Part shown: piece by piece, positions 1 to 6,120 of the stretch
How positions within the stretch are numbered: the first letter of the stretch is position 1
Layout: each line of letters starts with the position of its first letter
Assembly: GCA_021787255.1 (NCBI GenBank)
Contig: JAJYMD010000398.1
Location: 1 to 6,405, forward strand
Reading direction: 5' to 3'
DNA length: 6,405 bases
DNA from: Actinomycetes bacterium
GTDB taxonomy: Bacteria > Actinomycetota > Acidimicrobiia > Acidimicrobiales > RAAP-2
Made by a program: the position numbers and the translations under genes
Notes under the pieces: model-generated
What the model was told of the DNA's origin: nothing
What the model saw: only the letters and a program-made list of their open reading frames with translations
The model's database searches: none

Positions 1-1
1 G

Positions 2-226
2 TCCGGAACGACAGCGCCAGCCGCTGCTGCGTCCGGATCGACAGCGTCCGCCTCGGCTGCGTCCGGCTCGACGGCGTCGGGAACGACGGCGTCGGGAACG
101 ACGGCGTCGGGAACGACGGCGTCGGAAACGACGGCGTCCGGCTCGACGGCGTCCGGCTCGACGGCGTCCGGATCGACGGCGTCCGGATCGACGGCGTCCG
201 GATCGACGGCGTCCGGAACAACGGCG
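2..226 (+). repeat. 15-bp tandem repeat array, 15 units, in frame with the surrounding gene
   Basis: Fifteen consecutive 15-bp units of consensus TCSGGMWCGACGGCG fill 225 bp without any length change; the array may extend past the left window edge. Each unit encodes S-G-S/T-T-A. Units at 77, 92 and 107 are identical, as are those at 137 and 152, and those at 167, 182 and 197. This points to local duplication and homogenisation. The second and fourth units (17-31 and 47-61) are the most diverged. Most differences are synonymous in this frame (TCC/TCG, GGA/GGC, ACA/ACG) or exchange Ser for Thr; one unit (122-136) changes Gly to Glu. Confidence 0.9.
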
Positions 227-1495
227 TCGACCCCCACGAGCGCCCCGGCATGGTTTACCCTCGCCGCCTCCGCGACCCCTCAGCAAAGCGCGACAGCAAA
301 CGCATTCCCTGCTCAGAAGACCACACCGACGTCCTCGACGGGCTCGATCGCGCTCGCGGGCGTCACCACACCCTCCACTCCCGCGACGTCGACATCCACC
401 CCTGGAGCGACCTCGTCCACGGTCGTGACCTTGACCACGGAGACGAGATCGTCTTCGTGCGCGACTTCGTCTGCGTCGTCGACGCCGACGCCGGCCCTCC
501 CGGCGACAGCGACCGACACGACCCCGTCTGCGACGCTGGCGTCGGCCGACCGATCTCAGAGCTCCGCCCTCGTGCTCCCCCTCGCAGCGTGCACAGGCGT
601 CACAGGGTTCCCAGGGGTCACCGTGCCGACGTCGGTCGCTCCCCTCACCTCCTCCGTACCGGGCGCCGCACTGAGCACGGGGTTCCTGGACATGACGACG
701 ATCGGCGGTTGCGCCGCTTTCCAAGGAACAGGGCTCGTGACGCCGACCCCCTCCACACCGGGCTCGACAGCCCCGGTCCGCGTCGACGTCGACGCGTGCG
801 TCGCCGAGAAGGGCTCCGTCCTCGCAATGGACGTGACCGGCGCGACAGGCCAGGAGGTCCAGCTCGTGGGCCTGCTCGTCGCGCGACCATCCGCCACAGG
901 CACGGGCAATGTCGTGGACCTCTTCCGCGGGAACGTGAGCGTGGCGACGCCCTTGGGCACCACCGCACCCGAGGGCGCCGGCACGCCTGCGGCCACCACC
1001 GGACAGGTCGGGACGATCCCGTGGGGTCTGTCCGGAGAGTTCGTCGCCGAAGCGCAGGTGCAGCAGAATGCCGGGACGGGCTCGCTCACCGTGCTCTTCG
1101 TCCGGCCCGGCGATCCAGCCACAGCGAACCCGACGACGACACCGGGCGGATCGACGGCGTCGGCCACCAGCTCCGGCACGACCTCGCCCGCAAGCGGCAC
1201 GACCCCAGGCGCTCCAAGGGCGGCGGCGAGCACGCAGACGGTCTCACCGAGCGCGAACAGGGTCGTCGAGCGCCTTGCGGTGCCGACGACGGCCTCAGCG
1301 CAGGGCGGAGGCCTGTCGACCCGCCTCGAGCCGAGCCACCCAGCGTCCGGCCACCTTTCCGCGTCGTGGGGACGGAGGGAAGGGGAACGCTCGAAAGGTC
1401 GAGGGTGGTCCCCTACGGCCCGAGGTCGTCCGTCGACGAGAGGTGTCCGGCAACGACGCCCCTCGGCCGGGTGGCATCTCTCCGCGCGCTGGTGA
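2..1495 (+). CDS. Ser/Thr/Ala/Gly-rich repeat-containing surface or secreted protein, 5' end outside the window
   Basis: The reading frame is open from the window edge to TGA at 1493-1495, giving 497 visible residues; the true start lies upstream. Residues 1-75 are fifteen pentapeptides of the type S-G-S/T-T-A. Residues ~76-220 are a low-complexity Thr/Ser/Pro/Ala linker. Residues ~250-370 are more ordered, with alternating hydrophobics (for example [20 protein letters not shown] and SLTVLFVRP), and may be a beta-sandwich. A second S/T/G/P linker follows to ~residue 425. Four cysteines lie between residues ~160 and ~265. No LPXTG motif or C-terminal membrane anchor is visible. The composition resembles extracytoplasmic stalk or mucin-like proteins, so a wall-associated or secreted location is inferred; no signal peptide can be seen because the N-terminus is missing. 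I do not recognise a family. The internal ATG at 425 is in frame but is not a credible start, since the same composition runs on upstream. From about position 1370 codon bias weakens and the protein turns Arg/Gly/Trp-rich, so the true C-terminus may differ. It faces the kelch gene convergently. Confidence 0.65.
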   Translation, partial: SGTTAPAAAASGSTASASAASGSTASGTTASGTTASGTTASETTASGSTASGSTASGSTASGSTASGSTASGTTASTPTSAPAWFTLAASATPQQSATANAFPAQKTTPTSSTGSIALAGVTTPSTPATSTSTPGATSSTVVTLTTETRSSSCATSSASSTPTPALPATATDTTPSATLASADRSQSSALVLPLAACTGVTGFPGVTVPTSVAPLTSSVPGAALSTGFLDMTTIGGCAAFQGTGLVTPTPSTPGSTAPVRVDVDACVAEKGSVLAMDVTGATGQEVQLVGLLVARPSATGTGNVVDLFRGNVSVATPLGTTAPEGAGTPAATTGQVGTIPWGLSGEFVAEAQVQQNAGTGSLTVLFVRPGDPATANPTTTPGGSTASATSSGTTSPASGTTPGAPRAAASTQTVSPSANRVVERLAVPTTASAQGGGLSTRLEPSHPASGHLSASWGRREGERSKGRGWSPTARGRPSTRGVRQRRPSAGWHLSARW

Positions 1496-1556
1496 TCGAG
1501 AGAATCTTCACGCCTGGGCCCGAGCGCTGAGTGCCTGCCGCGGCCTCGTGCCGAGC

Positions 1557-1583
1557 GAGCCGGGTGACGCCGTTCGCCGGCTC
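1557..1583. terminator. Possible hairpin terminator between convergent genes
   Basis: A 7-bp perfect inverted repeat, GAGCCGG (1557-1563) and CCGGCTC (1577-1583), with a 13-nt loop lies in the 100-bp gap between the plus-strand S/T-rich gene (ends 1495) and the minus-strand kelch gene (ends 1596). There is no T-run on either side, so intrinsic termination would be weak. Position is the main argument; the hairpin could be chance in GC-rich DNA. Confidence 0.3.
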
Positions 1584-1595
1584 TCGAGCGGCAGG

Positions 1596-2597
1596 TCAGC
1601 CGTGGAGCAGCCAGGTTGTCCGCAGCACGTCGTTCTCCCGGTGAACACCGCCGAAGAGGACCGCGCTCGAGGTGGCGGTGTCGTAGGCCATCGAGGCGCC
1701 GTAGCGTGCAGGAGGACTGCTCGGAAGAAGGAGCTTCGACCAGCTCCCATCCCAGGTCCACGTTGTGCCCAAGGCCGCGTGCGTCCCGAAGCCGCCGAAG
1801 AGGACGAGAGACGCTCGGGCGGCGTCGTACACCATCGACGCCTGCTCGCGCGCCGGAGGGGCCACGTGCGTGACCACCCGCGTCCACCTGCTCCCGTCGA
1901 AGCTCCACGTTGTGCTCAACGGGGAGCTCTTCGTGTACAAGCCGCCGAACAGCACGAGCGATCCGGTCGCGGCGTCGTAGCACATCGCGGCGCCCGACCG
2001 AGGCCGCGGACCGACCGCGGCTCCCTCCCGGGACCAGCGCGCGCCGTTCCAGCTCCAGGTTGTGCCGAGCGCGAGCCCCGTCGCCCCCTTTCCTCCGAAC
2101 AGGACCACGGTGCCGGTGCGCGGGTCGTACGCCATGGACGCCGCCAGACGAGGAGAGGGCCCTCGCTGCGGGAGGACCTCGCTCCACGTGGAGCCGTTCC
2201 AGCTCCACGTTGTGCCGAAGATCCTTCCTGTGCCCGTCCCCCCGAAGAGCAGCACCGTCCCGGTGGCGGCGTCGTACGCGATGGAGGCCCCGTAGCGCGC
2301 GGGGGGGCTCCTCGGCGGGGAGAGCTTCGTCCAAACCGACCCGTTCCAGCTCCACGTTGTGCGTAGCGCACCCCTGCTCGGGCTGTCCCCGCCGAAGAGC
2401 ACCACCGTCCTCGTCGCCGGGTCGTAGACGGCCGCAGCCCCCGACCTCGACAAGGGTTCGGGGCTCGGAGACACCGCCGACCAGGTCACCTCGGCCGGCG
2501 CGGCCCCTCCAGTCGGTGCCGTCGCGCCGAAGCCGAAGCCGACGGCCGCCAGGGCACCGAGGGTCAGCGCGAGCGAGATCCAGCCCCTCTTCACCAC
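1596..2597 (-). CDS. Secreted kelch-repeat protein forming a six-bladed beta-propeller
   Basis: The gene encodes 333 residues starting at GTG 2597. The N-terminus VVKRGWISLALTLGALAAVG has Lys-Arg followed by a hydrophobic core at ~7-24, and small residues near 29-36 suit signal peptidase cleavage, so export is likely. The rest is six kelch-type repeats of 48-50 residues, at about 38-87, 88-136, 137-186, 187-236, 237-285 and 286-333. Each has a P-x-R/x-x-A-S/A-x-x-YD-x-x-T motif, a V-LFGG strand-glycine pair and a closing TTW-S-W-NG motif. The protein begins at the W-x-x-x-x-P half of a repeat and ends just after the TTW strand (TTWLLHG), so the first and last pieces complete one another and the short C-terminus is not a truncation. 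Kelch propellers usually bind proteins or glycans; no catalytic residues are visible and the ligand is unknown. An in-frame TTG at 2657 with GGAGAG upstream is an alternative start, but it would put 20 polar residues ahead of the signal peptide. Confidence 0.85.
   Translation of the reverse strand: MVKRGWISLALTLGALAAVGFGFGATAPTGGAAPAEVTWSAVSPSPEPLSRSGAAAVYDPATRTVVLFGGDSPSRGALRTTWSWNGSVWTKLSPPRSPPARYGASIAYDAATGTVLLFGGTGTGRIFGTTWSWNGSTWSEVLPQRGPSPRLAASMAYDPRTGTVVLFGGKGATGLALGTTWSWNGARWSREGAAVGPRPRSGAAMCYDAATGSLVLFGGLYTKSSPLSTTWSFDGSRWTRVVTHVAPPAREQASMVYDAARASLVLFGGFGTHAALGTTWTWDGSWSKLLLPSSPPARYGASMAYDTATSSAVLFGGVHRENDVLRTTWLLHG
1600..2361 (-). repeat. Six direct DNA repeats with 147-150-bp period inside the kelch gene
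   Basis: The segment encoding the TTW-S-W-NG strand recurs at plus-strand positions 1600, 1747, 1894, 2044, 2194 and 2341. The copies at 2194-2214 and 2341-2361 are identical over 21 bp, and the copy at 2044-2064 differs by one base. The outer copies toward the gene's 3' end (1600, 1747, 1894) are more diverged. The spacing matches the 49-50-residue kelch unit, so this is duplication of blades at DNA level and not an independent element. Confidence 0.8.
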
Positions 2598-2602
2598 GAG
2601 AG

Positions 2603-2611
2603 CCCCCTTTT
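2603..2611 (-). promoter_or_regulatory. Ribosome binding site deciding the kelch start
   Basis: On the minus strand AAAAGGGGG lies 5 nt before GTG 2597 and 8 nt before a second in-frame GTG at 2594. Either would start the protein immediately before the Lys-Arg of the signal peptide. The two starts differ by one residue and cannot be separated from sequence. Confidence 0.55.
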
Positions 2612-2788
2612 CCGCCGACGAGCGGTGGTCGCCTCCGGACGACTGTCGCCGGTCCAAGCAGCTCTCCGGGTCCGGCGGACGATCCGAGCCTACCGTTCGC
2701 TCGCGGCGTCCAGGGGCACGTCGCTCCGCCGCGGACCATCAGGCGCCGCGACCGGAGGAAGCTCGTCCCGCAGGTTCCGTACGATTCC

Positions 2789-2817
2789 TCGACGTGACCG
2801 GCTGGAGCACGTATGGT
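2789..2817 (+). promoter_or_regulatory. Candidate sigma70-type promoter for the NCS1 permease
   Basis: TCGACG at 2789-2794 (4 of 6 matches to TTGACA) and TATGGT at 2812-2817 (4 of 6 matches to TATAAT) are separated by exactly 17 bp. They would start transcription near 2823, leaving a leader of about 23 nt before ATG 2847. This is the only well-spaced pair I found in the 249-bp divergent spacer 2598-2846. No riboswitch-like fold was recognised there. A near-palindrome GTCCGGCGGAC at 2670-2680 could be an operator half-site or chance. Confidence 0.35.
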
Positions 2818-2835
2818 GCGGGCGACCTGACCAAC

Positions 2836-2843
2836 GAGGGGGA
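2836..2843 (+). promoter_or_regulatory. Ribosome binding site of the NCS1 permease
   Basis: GAGGGGGA lies 4 nt (counted from its last G) before ATG 2847 and selects this start over the longer open frame, which runs back to 2625 through sequence without permease-like composition. Confidence 0.65.
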
Positions 2844-2846
2844 CCA

Positions 2847-4349
2847 ATGACGACGGCGCTGACAAGGGACGTCCCGTCCCTCGGAGACCTGCCCGAGTCG
2901 GACGAGCCGTTCCACGTCGAGACGCACGGGGTGGACTACATCTCGCTTGGTGAGCGCTGGGCGAAACCGAGCGACGTCGGCTGGATGTGGGCGGGCGCGA
3001 GCGTCCAGGTCGAGTACTTCATCTACGGCGCCATCCTCATGACCTTCGGGTTCACCTTCTGGCAGGCCCTCTCGATCATCGTCATCGGGAACCTCTCGTA
3101 CCTGCTGCTCGGGCTCTCGAGCCTCCAGGGCCCGCAGGCCGGCACGACCGTGTTCGGCACCAACCGCGCCGCCTACGGGCCGAACGGGTCGCGCGGCATC
3201 GCCTTCTTCAACTGGATCACCCAGCTCGGGTTCGAGGTCGAGGGCATCTTCCTCATCGTCCTGGCCGGAGCCGTGCTCACCGAGAAGGCCGGCTTCGGCG
3301 TCGGCGACCCGACCAAGATCGTCTTCGTGATCGTGGCGGTCGCCATCCAGGGCGTCCTGCCGTTCCTCGGCCACGCCACCATGGTGAAGGTGCTGCGCTG
3401 GCTGGCGATCCCCTTCCTCGTCATCTTCGCCATCCTGCTGGGCTTCGCGGTCCCGCACGCGACCACGACCGCTGTCGCGCACGGCGCGGACTGGCAGACC
3501 TACATGGAGGGCTTGGCGTTCACGATCACGTTGTCAGGGCTCGGGTGGACCGAGTGCGGGAACGACTACTCGCGCTACTGCCGACCGAATGCCAAGAAGT
3601 CCTCGATCGTCGGCTGGGTCTTCGTCGCGACCGCGATCCCAGAGATCCTGGTGATGCTCCTGGGCGCCGCCGTGTACACCTTCGTCAAGGGCGCCGGCGT
3701 CACAGGGTCGACGTTCAAAGCCCTGTCGCAGCAGAGCATCATCCCGTCGTGGTTCGTGGTGCTCTTCCTCGTCTTCGCGATCCTGCAGATCTTCGCGATC
3801 AACGGTCTCGACCTGTACTCCTCGGGGGTCACCCTCCAGGCCATGGGCGTGCCGGTGAAGCGCTACGTCGCAGTGGTGATCGACTGCCTGATCGTCCTCG
3901 GGTTCACCATCTTCGCCGTCCTGAGCACGTCGTTCTCCTCCTACTTGAAGGACTTCGTCGACGTGGTGATCGTCTGGATCGCGCCGTGGTTCGGCATCTA
4001 CATGGTCGACTGGATCCTGCGCCGGTTCAAGTACGTGCCGGCGCAGCTCCAGCGCACCGGCCGCGACAGCCTCTACTACCGCAGCGGGGGTTTCTTCTGG
4101 CCGGCGATCGTCGCCCAGGTGGTGGGGATGTTCGCGGCCATCTCGGCCCTGTCGGCCACCTTCCACCTGCCGACCTGGTTGAACGAGGTCACGTACGCGA
4201 CCCGCGACCCCCACGGCTACGGCGCCGACTTCAGCATCTACCTCGGCATCGGGGTCGCTGCGATCGTCTACCTCGTGCTCGCGTTCTCGAGCGTGCGCAA
4301 GCAGGCCGCCGAGCAGGAACGGATCCTCGCGGCGGGGCCCTTGGAGTAG
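2847..4349 (+). CDS. NCS1-family nucleobase/hydantoin-type permease (Transp_cyt_pur family)
   Basis: This 500-residue integral membrane protein matches the nucleobase:cation symporter-1 family, which takes up cytosine, purines, hydantoins, thiamine or related compounds with Na+ or H+. A polar cytoplasmic N-terminus of ~44 residues precedes about twelve membrane segments, near 46-66, 70-90, 120-145, 157-175, 182-202, 222-238, 254-280, 302-320, 340-360, 368-392, 416-438 and 462-482. Family-like features are the first-helix WAGASVQVEYFIYG, the loop GPQAGTTVFGTNRAAYGPNG (95-114), NDYSRYCRP (239-247) after helix 6, and NGLDLYSSGVTLQAMG (319-334) at the end of helix 8. W123 and N319 sit where NCS1 carriers contact substrate; that assignment is inferred. 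The length is usual and the gene is complete. It stands alone, divergent from the kelch gene and convergent with the helicase, so neighbours give no hint of substrate. The RBS and start of polar N-terminal coding sequence at 2847 fix the start. Confidence 0.9.
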   Translation: MTTALTRDVPSLGDLPESDEPFHVETHGVDYISLGERWAKPSDVGWMWAGASVQVEYFIYGAILMTFGFTFWQALSIIVIGNLSYLLLGLSSLQGPQAGTTVFGTNRAAYGPNGSRGIAFFNWITQLGFEVEGIFLIVLAGAVLTEKAGFGVGDPTKIVFVIVAVAIQGVLPFLGHATMVKVLRWLAIPFLVIFAILLGFAVPHATTTAVAHGADWQTYMEGLAFTITLSGLGWTECGNDYSRYCRPNAKKSSIVGWVFVATAIPEILVMLLGAAVYTFVKGAGVTGSTFKALSQQSIIPSWFVVLFLVFAILQIFAINGLDLYSSGVTLQAMGVPVKRYVAVVIDCLIVLGFTIFAVLSTSFSSYLKDFVDVVIVWIAPWFGIYMVDWILRRFKYVPAQLQRTGRDSLYYRSGGFFWPAIVAQVVGMFAAISALSATFHLPTWLNEVTYATRDPHGYGADFSIYLGIGVAAIVYLVLAFSSVRKQAAEQERILAAGPLE

Positions 4350-4370
4350 CGCCCGTCGAGCAGCGCCGCA

Positions 4371-4408
4371 CCTCCGGGGCACCGAGGAGCGAAGCCCGGC
4401 CGCCCGGG
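4371..4408. terminator. Two adjacent GC-rich hairpins between convergent permease and helicase genes
   Basis: At 4371-4387 CCTC-C-GG/CCGAGG can pair as a 6-bp stem with one bulged C and a GGCA loop. At 4395-4408 CCCGG/CCGGG pairs as a 5-bp stem with a 4-nt loop. They occupy the 82-bp gap between the two stop codons (4349 and 4432) and could act for both strands. Neither is followed by a T-run, so they are weak candidates. Confidence 0.3.
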
Positions 4409-4431
4409 ACGGCGCCGTACGAACGTTGACC

Positions 4432-6120
4432 TCAGACGGCGAGCTCCCCCAGCACCTGCTCGGCGTCCACGATGCGGTAGGCGTAGCCCTGCTCGGCGAG
4501 GAAACGTTGGCGGCGGACGGCGAACTCCTGGTCGTTCGTGTCGCGGGCCACCACCGAGTAGAAGTGGGCCTGGCGGCCGTCGTGCTTGGGCCTGAGCAGG
4601 CGGCCCAGGCGCTGGGCCTCCTCCTGGCGGCTCCCGAAGGTGCCCGACACCTGGATGGCCACGCTCGCCTCCGGGAGGTCGATGGAGAAGTTCGCGACCT
4701 TCGACACGACGAGCACCGGGATCTCGCCCGCACGGAAGGAGGCGAAGAGCCGCTCGCGCTCGGCGGTCGACGTCGCCCCCGTGAGGACCGGGGCGCCCAG
4801 GCGCCGTCCGAGCACCTCCAGCTGGTCCAGGAACTGGCCGATCACCAGCGTCGGCTCCCCGGCGGCGACCGCGCCAGCGCACAACGCCTCGACGACGGCG
4901 AGCTTGGAGCGGGCGGTCGCCCCCGCCCGGTACCGGTCGGCCGGCTCGGCCAGGGCGTAGGCCATGCGCTCCTCGTCGGCCAGCGTCACCCGCACCTCGG
5001 TGCAGGAGGCCGGGGCGATGTACCCCTGGGCCTCCACGTCGCGCCACGGCACGTCGAAGCGCTTGGGGCCGATCAGGCTGAAGACGTCGCCTTCCTTGCG
5101 GTCCTCGCGCACCAAGGTGGCGGTGAGCCCCAGGCGACGGCGGCTCTGGATGTCCGCGGTCATCCTGAAGACGGGCGCAGGCAGGAGGTGGACCTCGTCG
5201 TAGACGATGAGGCCCCAGTCCTCGGCCGACAGCGCGTCCATGTGCGGGGTGAGGCGGCCTCGCTTCGTGATCACGATCTGGTAGGTGGCCAGGGTGACCG
5301 GGCGGACCTCCTTGCGCTCCCCTGAGTACTCCCCGATCTCGTCGTCCCTGAGCGACGTGTGCGCCAGGAGCTCCGCACGCCATTGGCGCACGGCCACCGT
5401 GCTGGTCACGAGCACGAGCGTCCTGCTCGAGACCGACGCCATGGCCGCCATGGCGACCGCCGTCTTGCCTGCGCCGCACGGCAGGACGACCACGCCACTG
5501 CCCGAAGCGACGAAGGCGTCCGCGGCCTCTCGCTGGTACGCACGCAGCCTGAAGCGCTCGTCCTCGTGGAGGCGGATCAGGTGCGGGGCGCCGTCGACAT
5601 AGCCGGCCCGGTCCTCTGCAGGCCACCCGAGCTTGATGAGGGCCTGCTTGACCCGGCCGCGGTGCTCGCGGTAGACGACGACGGTGTCCGCGTCGATGCG
5701 AGGGCCGAGCAGCGGAGCGATCGTCTTCGCGCGGGCCGCCTCCTCGAGCACCGGCCGGTCGTTGGTCGTGAGCACCAGGCCGTGGCGGGGGTCGTCCTCG
5801 ATCACCAGCCGGCCGTACCGGCCGATCGTCTCGGCCACCTGAGCCAGGAGCGAGTCGGGAACCGGGAACCTCGACCAGCGGCGCAGCGACGCGCAGACCT
5901 GCTCGGCGTCGATCCCGGCGGCCCGCGCGTTCCACAGGCCGAGCGGGGTCATCCGGTACGTGTGCACGTGCTCGGGAGAGCGCTCGAGCTCGGCGAACGC
6001 GGCGATCTCCGCCCGGCACTCCTCCGCCTCGGGGTGGTCGAGCTCGAGCAGCAGCGTCTGGTCGGACTGGACGATGAGCGGACCGCCGGGCGTCCGAGCC
6101 CCTGCACCTGGATCGTTCAT
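4432..6120 (-). CDS. xpb: XPB/ERCC3-type DNA repair helicase (superfamily 2, 3'-5')
   Basis: The gene encodes 562 residues starting at ATG 6120, preceded by GAGGAGG 10 nt upstream. Residues ~14-130 match the XPB/Ssl2-like helicase N-terminal domain (PLIVQSDQTLLLELDHP onward). The ATPase core follows: Q-motif region LRAYQREA (192-199), Walker A PCGAGKT (214-220), motif Ia region LVLVTSTVAVRQW (235-247), Walker B DEVH (308-311), motif III GLTAT (331-335) and the XPB hallmark RED (338-340). The second RecA lobe has LVIGQFLDQLEVL (425-437), SKVANFSIDLPEA (473-485) and motif VI QRLGRLLRP (503-511). All key ATPase and arginine-finger residues are present, so it should be active. XPB enzymes unwind DNA 3'-5' with ATP; the M. 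tuberculosis homologue (Rv0861c, ercc3) has this activity, while its cellular role in bacteria is not settled. The start codon overlaps the preceding gene's stop by ATGA. It ends 82 bp from the convergent permease. Confidence 0.95.
   Translation of the reverse strand: MNDPGAGARTPGGPLIVQSDQTLLLELDHPEAEECRAEIAAFAELERSPEHVHTYRMTPLGLWNARAAGIDAEQVCASLRRWSRFPVPDSLLAQVAETIGRYGRLVIEDDPRHGLVLTTNDRPVLEEAARAKTIAPLLGPRIDADTVVVYREHRGRVKQALIKLGWPAEDRAGYVDGAPHLIRLHEDERFRLRAYQREAADAFVASGSGVVVLPCGAGKTAVAMAAMASVSSRTLVLVTSTVAVRQWRAELLAHTSLRDDEIGEYSGERKEVRPVTLATYQIVITKRGRLTPHMDALSAEDWGLIVYDEVHLLPAPVFRMTADIQSRRRLGLTATLVREDRKEGDVFSLIGPKRFDVPWRDVEAQGYIAPASCTEVRVTLADEERMAYALAEPADRYRAGATARSKLAVVEALCAGAVAAGEPTLVIGQFLDQLEVLGRRLGAPVLTGATSTAERERLFASFRAGEIPVLVVSKVANFSIDLPEASVAIQVSGTFGSRQEEAQRLGRLLRPKHDGRQAHFYSVVARDTNDQEFAVRRQRFLAEQGYAYRIVDAEQVLGELAV

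Noticed and set aside
1..230. CRISPR array
   Set aside because: The unit is 15 bp with no unique spacers; it is an in-frame protein repeat.
1..245. Minus-strand reading of the 15-bp array as D-P-D-A-V pentapeptides
   Set aside because: It has a partly synonymous substitution pattern and a possible GTG start, so it was considered seriously. However, same-frame stops lie near 280 and at 313-315, leaving only a short piece, while the plus-strand frame stays open for 497 codons with consistent codon bias.
250..1530. Plus-strand open frame offset by one from the S/T-rich gene
   Set aside because: It is also open from the window edge, but reads R/D/G/H-rich sequence with no fold-like pattern; repeat differences are mostly amino-acid changing in this frame, unlike the frame chosen.
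1508..1750. Small minus-strand frame at the kelch 3' end
   Set aside because: It lies mostly inside the kelch gene in another frame and has no RBS or recognisable sequence.
556..2865. Very long minus-strand open frame (769 codons) running through the kelch gene and the S/T-rich gene
   Set aside because: It is out of frame with the kelch repeats and antisense to the S/T-rich frame; its product is Arg-rich low-complexity sequence typical of GC-rich shadow frames.
2987..4429. Plus-strand and minus-strand frames overlapping the permease gene
   Set aside because: The products are Arg/His/Asp-rich shadows of a clear twelve-helix membrane protein.
4268..6019. Long minus-strand frame overlapping the helicase, and the plus-strand frame 4426-5325 opposite it
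   Set aside because: The helicase frame carries every SF2 motif in order; the others are Arg/Gly/Pro-rich shadows.
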